In this document: positions 1 through 10,700 of the stretch, piece by piece
Layout: each line of letters starts with the position of its first letter
Numbering within the stretch: position 1 is the stretch's first letter
NCBI GenBank assembly: GCA_016787705.1
Contig: JAEUTP010000027.1
Location: 248,001-312,000, forward strand
DNA length: 64,000 nucleotides
Direction: 5' to 3'
Origin: Bacteroidia bacterium
Lineage (GTDB): Bacteria > Bacteroidota > Bacteroidia > B-17B0 > Aurantibacillaceae
Position numbers and translations under genes: made by a program
The notes under the pieces: model-generated
Seen by the model: the letters and a program-made list of their open reading frames with translations, nothing else
What the model was told of the DNA's origin: nothing
The model's database searches: none

Positions 1-38
1 GAATTGAACCAGTCTTTAAACCACTCGGCAGATCTCAT
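1..38 (-). CDS. 5' end of a gene cut by the window edge; possible methyltransferase
   Basis: Reading leftward from an ATG at 36-38 gives an open frame to the window edge, beginning MRSAEWFKDWF. A start of this aromatic 'WF..WF' type is typical of a Bacteroidota class I SAM-dependent methyltransferase family, but only 12 codons are visible, so the family is a guess. The gene lies on the same strand as the PorE-like gene and is separated from it by a terminator, so it is probably transcribed independently. Confidence 0.4.
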   Translation of the reverse strand, partial: MRSAEWFKDWFN

Positions 39-61
39 TGTGTAAAGGTACTAAAAATAAA

Positions 62-84
62 AACCACCAATAATTATGGTGGTT
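62..84 (-). terminator. Rho-independent terminator of the PorE-like gene
   Basis: AACCACC (62-68) pairs with GGTGGTT (78-84) around a 9-base loop. Read on the minus strand the stem is followed by a T-rich run, so it ends transcription arriving from the gene whose stop is at 186. Confidence 0.75.
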
Positions 85-185
85 CTTATTTATGAATTTT
101 TAAGCCTCATCCTAAATCCATCTCCCAAAAGAAGGACTTTATTTTATTTTCTTCTACTTTCGAGAGGGACGGAAAGGAAGACTGA

Positions 186-2807
186 TTAAATCGCTTTTGC
201 TTTTACAAATTGATATTTCTCGTATTTTTTACGGCCCAGGTTAAAATCACCGCGGTATTTTGGTCCACTTACTTTTGCACTGCGCGTAAATTTAAGTTTA
301 GAAACATCACCACCTTTAGCAGCAACCGCCTCTTTTATACTGGCCTGTAATTTTTTTGCGCGGGCCGAAGCTAAATTTTTATTACCCTTGCGACTCGGCA
401 CACGCGATGCGCTGGAATTGATCTTAACCGTTACCGTTTTTTGTTTGCTTAACTCAGCAACCTTATCAATAAAGTTTGTCCAAATAGCATCAGCATCATT
501 TATCTTCTTTTTATTGTAAGTAAAATAAAATTCATACTCACTCGATGGCAGATCGGATGGAACATCGGTACTGGTGCTGTTATTATTGTTGTTGCTATTT
601 GCAATAACTGGTTGACCAATTAATAAGGTCTTGCTAATTGCTTTGGCAGATTTAGCAGGTGTTGTAAAGCTTGTTTCTTCTGAAGTAACTGATTCACTTA
701 TTGCGATTAATTTGTATTTGGTATCTGGAGTCAATGCAATCCCTCTTGCAATTCCCTTCTCATCAGTAATTGCATCTGTTTTACCACCATCAGCGTCTGT
801 TAATGTTACAGAGGCATTGGCAATTCCTTTTTTAGTTTTAGAATTTTTTACTGCCACATCCAGTAATATTTCTTTTGTTTCTGATGTAGTAGATTTACCG
901 CCATCCACATATAATATCTGGTTTATTACTTTTCCAGATTTTAAGCCGATTGTACTTAAATCTGCGGCAGGTGATTTTTTACCGTTTACTTCTGCAACAA
1001 TAATATATTTTTTTTCAGGTTTTAAATTTATGGCATCGTATTTTCCCTGTGCATTGGCATTAATCGTTTGTGCTTCACCGCCAATTTCCTGTAAAATTAT
1101 TTTTGAGCCAATTACCGGTTTTTTCGATTTGCTGTTATCTAAAACAACAGGGCTAAGCGTAATTGTTTTTTTCTTTGCAACTATCTTTCCTAATAGTTTT
1201 ACAGGCTCTAAATTAACCTCGCGGGCAATTTCCTGGTAAGAAAGGTCACCTGTTACAAAAACGTCTTCATTATAAAATTCTTCGCCCGCTGGTGCCTGAT
1301 AAGAAAAATTGTATTCCTTACCCGGAGGTAAAATTGTTGCAAAAGTTCCATTCACTAATTTTGGTTTGTACGAGCCAACTGTTTCGCCAGTTTGTTTATC
1401 TTTTACAATAACGGTAATATCGTCGGGTAATTTTTCACCATCTGCCGGAATGATCTGACCTTTAAACAAAGCAAGGGGCTTTTCTTTTGCACCCGGTATA
1501 GAGATCATGTATATATCTTTCTCGCCATAGCCACCTTCTTTTGCAGACGATACATAACTTCTTTTACCATCGGGCGAGGTTACAAAGAACACATCATCAT
1601 CGGTAGTATTAATAGGATAGCCAAGGTTTGTTACTTCAGAGAATTTATTATCGGGGTTTAAAGTAGAAAAGAAAATGTCATAACCGCCCATTGTTTTATG
1701 ACCGTTTGATGAAAAGAAAAAGGTGATCCCGTCAGGATGAATAAAAGCGCCATCTTCATCATATTCTGTATTGATGGCTGGCCCCATGTTCAAAGCCTTG
1801 CTCCAAATGCCGTTAGGCAATCTTAAGCAACGGTAAATATCTCTTCCGCCATATCCACCAGGCCTGTCTGATACAAAAAATAAAATATTGCCATCTGCAC
1901 TTAAACAAGCGTGCGATTCCCAATATTTCGTATTTACATCCGATCCAAATTCTTTTAGGCTGGTCCAGTCTTTACCATCAAAATTACTGTAATAGATATT
2001 TCCATCATTCTCGCTTATTCCTTTAAAAATAATTAGTGTTTGTCCATCAGGGCTTAGATTGATGGAAGCGTCCATACCGCTTGTATTAATGTTATTTGAT
2101 ATGGATTGAGGTGAGCTCCATTTGCCATTATCATCTTTATACGACACTACAATGTCTTCGTAAAATAAGCCATTAGGTTCTTTAAGTCCGCCCGTTGTAC
2201 TTGGTCGGCGTGTAGTATATATCAATGTTCTTTCATCTGCGCTTAATACAGGACTATAATCAGGGTACTGGCTGTTTACGCTATCGCCCAGATTAGTGAT
2301 CTGAACGTTCATAGGATAAGAGGTTAACTCTTTCGCATAAATAGCCGTTTCTTTATGGCGCACAACCAGCTTCATCCACTCTTTATCTTTAGCGCTCACA
2401 TATTTTTTAAATTCATCAAACTGTACAATCGCTTCATCAAATTTGTAATTGATGTGTAAAGCTTCGCCGTAGTACAAATGGGCTAACGGCGCAGCCGATT
2501 TTTCGCTGGCATCATCTGTTCTGTAGGTGCGTGAAACATTTTTTACGGCTTTTTCAAGATAATATTCTGCTTTTGATTTTTGCAAAGCGGAGTGTAAGTA
2601 GCAAACACCCAGCATATAATTTACATTGGCATTGGTAGAGTCAATAGCATAGGCGGCCTCAAAATTCTCTTGAGCTAAAATAAAATTATCTTCCAGTAAA
2701 AGGTAAGACCCTTCAAGAAAATAATCTTTGTACGAAGCGCCTGACTTAACTTGAGATTGGATAAAAAGGGTAGATGAAAGTAAAATTAGTGTAAAGAGAT
2801 TTCTCAT
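186..2807 (-). CDS. TPR / WD40-like propeller / OmpA-like envelope protein (PorE-like)
   Basis: This 873-residue exported protein starts with a signal peptide (about 1-19). Tetratricopeptide-like helices follow at about 25-130. A PD40 beta-propeller covers about 175-430, with repeated 'SPDG/SADG...GGYG.(K/R)DIY' blades. A series of carboxypeptidase-regulatory-like beta domains spans about 445-720. The divergent C-terminal OmpA-like domain, about 755-873, carries the helix motif NKNLASARAKKL. This order (TPR, WD40, regulatory beta domain, OmpA) is that of PorE, the T9SS component thought to anchor the machinery to peptidoglycan. Many Bacteroidota encode several paralogues, so a role in T9SS is an inference. 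It is a single-gene unit with a -7 box upstream and a terminator downstream. Confidence 0.8.
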   Translation of the reverse strand: MRNLFTLILLSSTLFIQSQVKSGASYKDYFLEGSYLLLEDNFILAQENFEAAYAIDSTNANVNYMLGVCYLHSALQKSKAEYYLEKAVKNVSRTYRTDDASEKSAAPLAHLYYGEALHINYKFDEAIVQFDEFKKYVSAKDKEWMKLVVRHKETAIYAKELTSYPMNVQITNLGDSVNSQYPDYSPVLSADERTLIYTTRRPSTTGGLKEPNGLFYEDIVVSYKDDNGKWSSPQSISNNINTSGMDASINLSPDGQTLIIFKGISENDGNIYYSNFDGKDWTSLKEFGSDVNTKYWESHACLSADGNILFFVSDRPGGYGGRDIYRCLRLPNGIWSKALNMGPAINTEYDEDGAFIHPDGITFFFSSNGHKTMGGYDIFFSTLNPDNKFSEVTNLGYPINTTDDDVFFVTSPDGKRSYVSSAKEGGYGEKDIYMISIPGAKEKPLALFKGQIIPADGEKLPDDITVIVKDKQTGETVGSYKPKLVNGTFATILPPGKEYNFSYQAPAGEEFYNEDVFVTGDLSYQEIAREVNLEPVKLLGKIVAKKKTITLSPVVLDNSKSKKPVIGSKIILQEIGGEAQTINANAQGKYDAINLKPEKKYIIVAEVNGKKSPAADLSTIGLKSGKVINQILYVDGGKSTTSETKEILLDVAVKNSKTKKGIANASVTLTDADGGKTDAITDEKGIARGIALTPDTKYKLIAISESVTSEETSFTTPAKSAKAISKTLLIGQPVIANSNNNNNSTSTDVPSDLPSSEYEFYFTYNKKKINDADAIWTNFIDKVAELSKQKTVTVKINSSASRVPSRKGNKNLASARAKKLQASIKEAVAAKGGDVSKLKFTRSAKVSGPKYRGDFNLGRKKYEKYQFVKAKAI

Positions 2808-2827
2808 TATTTTAATTTAATATGAAG

Positions 2828-2835
2828 CAAAGATA
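2828..2835 (-). promoter_or_regulatory. Bacteroidota -7 box for the PorE-like gene
   Basis: On the minus strand the sequence is TATCTTTG, an exact TAnnTTTG match, 20 bases ahead of the start codon at 2807. I see no well-spaced TTTG -33 element. Confidence 0.55.
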
Positions 2836-2941
2836 TAATTATATTTCAAAAAACGGGGTTTTAACAGGCGATTGTTGATGTTTTGTCGAAGGTGTTTACA
2901 AAGTATAATTGCTTTTTTATGGTTTAAAATACTATAATATT

Positions 2942-2949
2942 TATATTTG
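2942..2949 (+). promoter_or_regulatory. Bacteroidota -7 box for prfC
   Basis: TATATTTG matches TAnnTTTG exactly and ends 16 bases before the ATG at 2966. A transcript starting just downstream would exclude the possible TTG start at 2909 and supports the ATG. Confidence 0.6.
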
Positions 2950-2965
2950 CGCCCCATTAGATAAA

Positions 2966-4546
2966 ATGACCTTTATAGAGGAAATAAACAGACGCAGAAC
3001 TTTTGCCATTATTGCACATCCCGATGCAGGTAAAACAACATTAACCGAAAAGTTATTATTGTTTGGTGGTGCTATACAAACAGCCGGTGCGGTAAAATCA
3101 AACAAGATCAAAAAATCAACTACTTCGGATTTTATGGAAATTGAGAAACAGCGTGGTATCTCAGTATCTACATCGGTAATGGCTTTTGATTATAAAAATT
3201 ATAAAGTAAATATTTTAGATACGCCTGGCCACGAAGATTTTGCGGAAGACACGTACCGTACACTTAGCGCTGTGGATAGTGTTATCATGGTAATTGATTG
3301 TGTGAAAGGTGTTGAGCCCCAAACCCGTAAATTGCTTGAAGTTTGTCGTATGCGTAATACACCGGTAATTGTATTCATCAACAAAATGGATCGTGAGGGT
3401 CAAAATCCATTCGATCTTTTAGATGAAATTGAAAAGGAATTAAAAATAAAAGTGCGTCCGCTTACCTGGCCAATTGGCATTGGTAAATCGTTTAAAGGCG
3501 TTTATAATTTAACCGAAAAATCATTGAATCTTTTTACAGGCGATAGTAAAACCACAGTTGAAGAGCGTTTAAAGATAGCAGATATCAATGATAAAGAGAT
3601 TGACAGTAGAGTAGGTGTTGATTTTGCAGAGCAATTGAGAGCAGATGTTGATCTGATAGACGGTGTTTATGATACATTGGATACTAAAAAATATTTGGAA
3701 GGAATTATTAGCCCTGTATTTTTTGGAAGTGCGGTAAACAACTTTGGTATCAACGAATTGTTGGATTGCTTTGTGGAAATAGCGCCCGGACCAAAAGAAC
3801 GCGATACCGATAATGGCATTGTAAAACCCGATGATAAAAAATTCAGCGGATTTGTGTTTAAGATACATGCTAACTTAGATCCTAAACATAGAGATAGAAT
3901 TGCATTTTTAAGAATATGTTCGGGCACGTTTGAAAGGAATAAATATTACCATCACGTGCGTGATAATAAAGAATTACGTTTTAGTAATCCAACCGCTTTT
4001 ATGGCACAGCAAAAATCAATTATTGATGAAGCTTTTCCCGGAGATGTAGTTGGCTTATACGATGCAGGAAATTTTAAAATTGGTGATACGTTAACCGAGG
4101 GGGCCAACTTTCAGTTCAAAGGCATTCCAAGCTTCTCACCTGAATTATTCCGTTACGTGAATAATACTGACCCAATGAAGACAAAACAGCTGCAAAAAGG
4201 TTTAGAGCAATTAACGGATGAAGGCGTGGCCCAATTATTTACCCGTAAGGTGGATGGCAGAAAAGTTATAGGTACCGTTGGAGCTTTACAATTTGAAGTA
4301 ATTCAGCACCGTTTAAAAGCCGAATACAATGCAAGCGCTACGTTTGACCAGATAAATTTATTTAAAGCGCTTTGGATTAGTGCCGATGATAAAAAGAAAT
4401 TAGATGCGTTTATGCAGGATAGAAATGCACACATTGCTTTGGATAAAGAAGGCAGACCTGTATTTTTAGCTGAAAGTGCCTGGTTATTGCAAATGGCCCA
4501 GGAAAAATTTCCGGATATTAAATTTCACATCAAGAGCGAATTTTAA
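2966..4546 (+). CDS. prfC: Peptide chain release factor 3
   Basis: RF3 is a ribosome-dependent GTPase that releases RF1/RF2 after peptide hydrolysis. The translational GTPase motifs are all present: P-loop AHPDAGKT at residues 17-24, DTPGHEDF (G3) and NKMD (G4). The C-terminal part continues to the usual RF3 end. From the ATG at 2966 the product is 526 residues, close to the family norm of about 530. A frame extension to a TTG at 2909 adds 19 unconserved residues and runs through the -7 box, so I reject it. It is a single gene, divergent from the PorE-like gene. Confidence 0.97.
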   Translation: MTFIEEINRRRTFAIIAHPDAGKTTLTEKLLLFGGAIQTAGAVKSNKIKKSTTSDFMEIEKQRGISVSTSVMAFDYKNYKVNILDTPGHEDFAEDTYRTLSAVDSVIMVIDCVKGVEPQTRKLLEVCRMRNTPVIVFINKMDREGQNPFDLLDEIEKELKIKVRPLTWPIGIGKSFKGVYNLTEKSLNLFTGDSKTTVEERLKIADINDKEIDSRVGVDFAEQLRADVDLIDGVYDTLDTKKYLEGIISPVFFGSAVNNFGINELLDCFVEIAPGPKERDTDNGIVKPDDKKFSGFVFKIHANLDPKHRDRIAFLRICSGTFERNKYYHHVRDNKELRFSNPTAFMAQQKSIIDEAFPGDVVGLYDAGNFKIGDTLTEGANFQFKGIPSFSPELFRYVNNTDPMKTKQLQKGLEQLTDEGVAQLFTRKVDGRKVIGTVGALQFEVIQHRLKAEYNASATFDQINLFKALWISADDKKKLDAFMQDRNAHIALDKEGRPVFLAESAWLLQMAQEKFPDIKFHIKSEF

Positions 4547-4568
4547 TCTTTGTTGCTTATTCTCTTTT

Positions 4569-4654
4569 GGAGGAGTTGCCCGAAGGGCGGAGTAGGAGAA
4601 ATTATCATTTACTGCGCAATTTCCTCTCTCTTTAATTCTCCCTCAACAGGGAGA
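4569..4654. repeat. Short intergenic palindromes between convergent genes
   Basis: Two small hairpins lie in this gap: GCCC-GAA-GGGC at 4578-4588 and TCTCCC/GGGAGA at 4637-4654. They sit between the convergent prfC and glycosyltransferase genes. Neither is followed by a strong T tract, so termination is possible but unproven. The purine-rich surroundings recall the short palindromic repeats common in Bacteroidota intergenic DNA. Confidence 0.4.
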
Positions 4655-4664
4655 TACTAAACGC

Positions 4665-5843
4665 CTAATTTGTGAGCAGTTTTTTATAAAGCTCATCCAT
4701 CTCTTTACATAATCTCGCATAACTAAACGCTTTAATTACTTCTTCACTGGCAATTGTTGCAGTTTTAGAGAGCTCTTCAAAATTTGTAACAACGTGCAAT
4801 AGATTTTTTTTGTAGGTCTCGGTATCGTTTGCTTCAGAAAGCAGTCCGCATTTTGTATGCAAAATATCTTTAATACCACCAACGTTGGTTGTAATAATAA
4901 ATTTTCCGGCGGCTTGCGCTTCTATTAAACTAACGGGTGTACCTTCGTTTTTAGAAGTTAAGCAAACAAGATCAGCTCCTGCCAAAGCAACATCAACTTC
5001 TCTTATCCAACTGGTAAATGTGAACAAGCAATCTGCATTGGGTTGTGTGGCAAAACTCAGATACTTTTCTTTAATGTAATTGATGAGTTCGTTCCTCGTT
5101 TCACCATCGCCAACAATAAATGCTTTTATTTTTTTAGTCGAATTTTTTGTAAGGTGTTCTATGGCATCAATGAATAAATAGTGATTTTTTATTGGTGCTA
5201 AGCGGCCAATAATAACAAGTGCCAACTCATCATCCTGCAAAAGATATTTTTCTCTGAAATTTTTTCTTTTTTCTTCTTTGTTGGTGGTAAATTTTTGCAA
5301 ATCAAAACCCAATTTTATAACATGTGTTTTTGCCGCATTGCAAACTTTGTATTCCTGCGTTAATTCTTTTTTTTGTATTTCGCTTATGGCAACTATAGCA
5401 CTACTTTTTTTAGAAAGGTAACGTTCAATAGCTTTAAATACGGAGGTTTTAAAGCCTGAAAAATAACCTTTAAATACATGGCCATGAAAGGTGTGAACAA
5501 TTACCGGTACTTTGCAACTTGCAGCAGCTAAACGCCCAATAGCCCCCGCTTTACTGGCGTGTGTGTGAACGATATCAGGCTTAAATTCTTTAATTATTCT
5601 CTTAATTTTTTTGTAAGCAAAATAATCTGAAAACGGATTTATACTGCGCTTTAATTCTTCAACAATAACCGGATTTAATCCTAATGATTCAGGAATGTAT
5701 AATGAGCTTTCTTCACCTTCTTCTTCGGGGCCACCAATTAAATGTGTTTCGTACTCAGCAGGTAAGTATTTACTGAGATAAGAAACATTGTAAGTAATGC
5801 CACCCAAATTAAAACGGTTGATGATACGCAATATCTTAGGCAT
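4665..5843 (-). CDS. Glycosyltransferase family 4 protein
   Basis: A 392-residue GT-B fold sugar transferase. The N-terminal acceptor domain opens with a Gly-rich 'NLGGIT' loop and contains VHTHASKAG near residue 95. The C-terminal nucleotide-sugar domain has the 'VIIGRLAPIKN' strand-loop and the catalytic E-x7-E type motif NEGTPVSLIEA. The nucleotide sugar and acceptor cannot be read from sequence. Its start codon overlaps the asparagine synthetase stop in a TAATG junction, so the two genes are translationally coupled. That pairing is common in surface polysaccharide loci, although no other polysaccharide gene is adjacent here. Confidence 0.88.
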   Translation of the reverse strand: MPKILRIINRFNLGGITYNVSYLSKYLPAEYETHLIGGPEEEGEESSLYIPESLGLNPVIVEELKRSINPFSDYFAYKKIKRIIKEFKPDIVHTHASKAGAIGRLAAASCKVPVIVHTFHGHVFKGYFSGFKTSVFKAIERYLSKKSSAIVAISEIQKKELTQEYKVCNAAKTHVIKLGFDLQKFTTNKEEKRKNFREKYLLQDDELALVIIGRLAPIKNHYLFIDAIEHLTKNSTKKIKAFIVGDGETRNELINYIKEKYLSFATQPNADCLFTFTSWIREVDVALAGADLVCLTSKNEGTPVSLIEAQAAGKFIITTNVGGIKDILHTKCGLLSEANDTETYKKNLLHVVTNFEELSKTATIASEEVIKAFSYARLCKEMDELYKKLLTN

Positions 5844-7681
5844 TATTTTATATAATCTTTAAAATTAGTGAGCCAACTCTCAAATACAATAACAGCCCAT
5901 AATTTGGCGGCACTATCACCAGGGTTTTTTGAATGCATTTTTTTTATCAATCCTTCAATGGCTTCATAGTTTAAAATATCTTCAGCCTTGATTTTTTCTT
6001 TATTCAATATTTTATTTTCAATTTCTGAATTAAATTTTCCGGTTAGCCATTTATGTAATGGTACTTCAAAACCTTTTTTGCTTCTTGTAAAAATTTCAAA
6101 TGGCAATAACTGATTAAAGCTCTTTTTTAAAATGATCTTTTGTTCGTTTCTACTTATTTTTTTATTCTTTTCAAGATTCAAAGCAAATTCAACAACACGG
6201 TAATCCAAAAAAGGATTTCTTATTTCAATGCCATGCTGCATACTAAACCTGTCGGCTTTTACAAGCATATCATCTGCTAAAACAGTTTGCAGGTCAAAAG
6301 TATCTTCTAATTCAAAATTATGTAAGCTTTGGTTTGTTTTAAATAAATTGTCAAAATAAGCAGTCCTTATTTTTGTTTTTAATAATTGATCTGTTTCTTT
6401 TTGAGTAGAAATAGACGCAAGAAATTTTTGCTTTTCAGTTGAAGATAATTTAACAAGTGCATTAAATTTTTTTAATTGCCGTGTTTTGTTCGCTAATGTT
6501 CCTTCTCTCGATCCTGAGCTTATGGATAGCAGGGGAGAGGCTGTTCCTGCAATCAGCATATTCAGGCTATTCTCACTCATCAATAAAGCTTTGTGCTTGT
6601 TGTAGCCTTTAAATAATTCGTCAGCGCCATCACCACTTAAAGCTACTTTTACAAATTGTTTTGTGAATTTGCTCAACATGTAAAAATTAAAGGCAGATGA
6701 ATCTGCAAAAGGTTCATCAATACAATTTAAAAAGTTATGAATGTTAGATTGAAAATCATCTTCAGATAATTTAAAGGTATGATGATTTGAATTAATGTGC
6801 TTTGCAACCAGCTCTGCGTAATTTGTTTCGTCAAAAAAACTTTCGTTTTTAAAACCAATACTAAACGTATGAAGATCGGGTTTGTGTTTTTTTGCAATAG
6901 CAGAAATGATAGAAGAATCAACTCCGCCGCTTAAAAAAGTGCCAACGGGCACATCTGCATGAAGCCTTAGTTTTACTGCATCATCCAATAAAATGGCAAA
7001 ATCATCTAACGTACTTTTTTTAGGAGCAACATACCAGGTTTTAGTGTTAACTATATTGTTTTTTACCTCAATTAATTGCCCCGGCAATAAGCGGTAAATG
7101 TTTTTAAATATAGTTTCATTACCGGCACAATAATTTAACCTGAAATAGGTATTGATCTGATCAACATTCAGTTCTTGTTTGCCTACCAAATTTAGTAGTG
7201 GTTTTAACTCAGATGCAAAAGCAAATTTTTCTTCGTCTTTGTAATAATAAAGTGGCTTTATGCCCAACCTGTCGCGCGCTATAAGTAAAGAGTTTTTTTC
7301 TTTATCAAAAAAAGCAAAAGCAAAAAAGCCGTTTAGTTTGTTTAAACAGTTTTCACCTTCGTTTTTTAAGAGATTAAAAAGTACTTCTACATCTCCTGTG
7401 GTTGTTAACGGAGGCAAGCATTTATAAAATTCTTTGTAATTAAATAATTCGCCGTTAAAAACCATAGCATAACGGTTTTCCGTATCTGAAAAAGGCTGGT
7501 TACTGGAAATACTGGTATCTAAAATCTGCAAGCGAGAATGAAAAAGTGCGCAATTGGCAAACTCTTTAAAGCCTTGATTATCGGGGCCACGAGGGCTTAA
7601 GAGGTCTAATATTTTTTGATTGTTACTAAACCTTTTTAACGTTTTATTGTCAAAAGATAATATACCGGCAATGCCACACAT
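5843..7681 (-). CDS. asnB: Asparagine synthase (glutamine-hydrolysing)
   Basis: The 612-residue protein has both AsnB halves. The class II glutaminase domain begins MCGIAGIL, with Cys2 as nucleophile after Met removal, followed by the RGPDNQG loop. The synthetase domain has the ATP-pyrophosphatase P-loop SGGVDSS near residue 250. The family makes asparagine from aspartate, glutamine and ATP, but many paralogues in polysaccharide loci amidate sugars or peptides instead. Coupling to a GT4 gene by a one-base overlap makes such an accessory role possible. It is divergent from the propeller sensor gene at 7731. Confidence 0.92.
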   Translation of the reverse strand: MCGIAGILSFDNKTLKRFSNNQKILDLLSPRGPDNQGFKEFANCALFHSRLQILDTSISSNQPFSDTENRYAMVFNGELFNYKEFYKCLPPLTTTGDVEVLFNLLKNEGENCLNKLNGFFAFAFFDKEKNSLLIARDRLGIKPLYYYKDEEKFAFASELKPLLNLVGKQELNVDQINTYFRLNYCAGNETIFKNIYRLLPGQLIEVKNNIVNTKTWYVAPKKSTLDDFAILLDDAVKLRLHADVPVGTFLSGGVDSSIISAIAKKHKPDLHTFSIGFKNESFFDETNYAELVAKHINSNHHTFKLSEDDFQSNIHNFLNCIDEPFADSSAFNFYMLSKFTKQFVKVALSGDGADELFKGYNKHKALLMSENSLNMLIAGTASPLLSISSGSREGTLANKTRQLKKFNALVKLSSTEKQKFLASISTQKETDQLLKTKIRTAYFDNLFKTNQSLHNFELEDTFDLQTVLADDMLVKADRFSMQHGIEIRNPFLDYRVVEFALNLEKNKKISRNEQKIILKKSFNQLLPFEIFTRSKKGFEVPLHKWLTGKFNSEIENKILNKEKIKAEDILNYEAIEGLIKKMHSKNPGDSAAKLWAVIVFESWLTNFKDYIK

Positions 7682-7730
7682 TTTGTTTGTAAATATACTT
7701 GTTGAAATGTATAAATTATAATTATATTAG

Positions 7731-10700
7731 ATGTTTATTTTGAAGCATTTGAAATATATTTATTCTGTATTTATCATTTTAGTAATTGTAGGTTCTTCTT
7801 ACTCTCAACAATTACGATTCAGGCATATTACAAACGAGGAAGGTTTAAGTACAAACTATGTTACTTCCATTATGCAGGATGATAAAGGCTTTATGTGGTT
7901 TGGCACACAGGATGGTTTAAATAAATACGATGGTTATAGCTTTAGTATTTTCAAGAATGATCCAACAACGCAAAGCTCTCTTTCCAGCTCTGAAATAAAC
8001 TGTATACGACAATTAAAAAACGATCTTATAATTGTTGGAACCCGTGACGGCGTTAACTTTTTTAATCCAATAACATTGCAATTCATTCGTCTTAATAATT
8101 TAAAAGGCACTAATGTTAAGATCAATGCTATTGGTGTAATAGATCAGGATAATATCATTTTAGGAAGTGATGAAGGCTTATTTTCTGTGAGTGTTACTTC
8201 AAAAGCTCTTAAAAAAATAAGTTTTCCTATTGAAGGGCCTGTGGCAGTTAATGCTATCAAAGAAATAGGTAACAAGTATTTTATTGGCACAAAAGAAAAG
8301 GGTTTATGGCTATTGAAGAATAATAAATTACAACGCATAAATTTTGCAGTGCCTGATCATCTTAGTTTTAAAGTTACTGAGTTAGATGAGATCAATTGCC
8401 TTCAGGAATATGCATCTAAATTATACCTTGGCACAAATGGTTATGGTATTTTTAAGATCGATCTTAATACTTATGAAGTTGAAGATAAGATCATTTTTTC
8501 TGAAAAAGAATATACCAATACCAATTTCGTAAACAGTTTTGTAATTAACAGCAATAGGTTATACGCAGGTACTAACTATGGTTTTGTAGTGTATAACCTC
8601 TTAAATGGCAAGGTTATTAATAGTGAAAATAAAGAAAGTGCAAATGCTTTTAGAATAAATGATAACTTAATAAAAGCTGTATTTTTAGACAATCAGGGTA
8701 ATGCCTGGTTAGGTTCGCAATTGGGTGGAATAAATATTTCCTTCTCACGTTCTATAAAGTTTCCCGATTTTGAAGATGATAAACAACATCAGTTTCAGAA
8801 TTTATATTGTTTCCTAGAAACAAAAAATGGTGAAAAAATGATAGGCGGTGAGCATGTGCTTGCCTTCATAAATAAAAACAAAGAAGTTACCGATTATTCA
8901 AGCATCCTGGCAGATAATTCGGCTTTAGCTATTTACCAGGAAAACGATAATGTTTTTTGGATAGGTACATGGGGTATAGGATTAATACGTTTTGACAGAT
9001 CGACAAAACAAACAAAAACATTTTTTGGACCAAAATTTGGCGGTACTGTTTTATGTTTAAAAGCAGACGGTAAAGGAAATTTATATGCCGGAACTTTTGG
9101 TGACGGTTTATTTAAAATTGACCTTAAAACATTTGAAACAAAAAATTATGGTGTTAAAGAAGGTTTACCAAACTTAAACATTAATACCATTTTTATTGAT
9201 TCAAAAGGTGGCGGTTGGCTTGGTACTTACGATGGCGGATTAATAAAATTAAAGGAATTTCCGAAAGCCGATAAAATAAGTATTGAAACAAGTTATAAGA
9301 ACGAGGGTAAGGCCGAGCATATTGCTACCAATATTGTATTTGGTGTAAACGAAGATAGCAAGGGAAATATCTGGGTAACCACATCGGCAGGTTTAAGTAA
9401 ATTATTGCCAAATAAAACCTTTTATAATTTTTACGAAAAAGATGGTTTGCCAAATACTTACCTGTATTCAATCATTAAAGATAGCCTAAATAATTTTTGG
9501 ATGAGTTCAAATTACGGTATCATAAAATTTGATCCCTTAGCAAAAGAAAGTGAAATCGCATTTAAAAGTTATGGAATTAAAGATGGTTTACTAAATACAG
9601 AATATAATATTGGTGCAGCTTTTTCTGCCTCTTCGGGCAACATGTATTTTGGCGGATCAAAAGGTTATAATATTTTCAGGCCAACACTTATTAAAGATAA
9701 TTTACATGCGCCAAACTCTTTTATTATTGGCTATAAGCGAGGGGGTAAAGATGTAAAAGTAGACTCTTTCATTGCCTACAAAAAATATCTAAAATTAAGC
9801 TGGCGCGAAAATTATTTTCAATTTGAACTAGCTGCTTTGGATTATACCGATCCGGCAAAAAATAAATTCAAATATAAATTAGAAGGATATGATAACGATT
9901 GGTCGGAGCCAACAAATGTGCGTTATGTATCTTATACCGAATTACCCGGTGGAGATTATAAATTTCTTGTGAAATCAACAAACAATGATGGCGTTTGGAA
10001 TGAAACACCATATGAGATCCATATTGAAGTAGTTCCACCTTTCTGGAAAACAAAATTATTTTATTTCTTCCTTATTATTTTTGCGGGTGGTGGTATTTAC
10101 GCATTTACGCAATACAGAACGGTTGCCATTAAAAAAGAGAATAAACTTCTTGAAAATAAAGTGGCAGAGAGAACGCGCGAGCTGGAAGAAAAAAATAATG
10201 ATATCACTAGCAGTATTACTTACGCAAAACGTATCCAGGAAGCTATATTGCCATCAAAAGACCAGATCTTTAATAAATTAAAAAACGCATTTATCCTTTA
10301 TCAGCCAAAAGATATTGTGAGTGGCGACTTTTACTGGTTTGCCGAAAAAAATAACTGGAAGATACTGGCTGTTGTTGATTGTACAGGCCATGGTGTGCCG
10401 GGTGCTTTTATGAGTATGATAGGCCATAACTTGTTACACCAGATAGTTTCAGAAAAAGGTATTGTTGATCCGGCAGAAATATTAAATAATTTACACAAGG
10501 GTGTTCAGGAAGCGCTACGCCAGGGGCAAAACGAAATAAACACCAACGATGGTATGGATGTATCGTTAATTGCTGTGAATGATACTACACAGGAAGTTAA
10601 GTGGGCAGGGGCCAACAGGCCTTTGGTAACAATTGATAATACGGGCGAATTTCTGAAATTTGACGGCAATAAATTTCCTGTTGGTGGTGCACAATTAGAT

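Noticed and set aside
1..45. A tRNA-like minus-strand sequence (GCCGAGTGGTTTAAAG resembles a tRNA-Ser D arm)
   Set aside because: No acceptor stem or flanking tRNA structure can be formed, and the same bases read cleanly as an ATG-started open frame after a terminator.
631..1239. Open frame of 202 codons on the plus strand
   Set aside because: It lies entirely antisense to the PorE-like gene, shows no domain, and reflects low stop frequency opposite Lys/Ser/Thr-rich coding sequence.
2909..2965. TTG-started N-terminal extension of prfC
   Set aside because: It crosses an exact -7 box and adds 19 residues not typical of RF3; ATG at 2966 gives the normal length.
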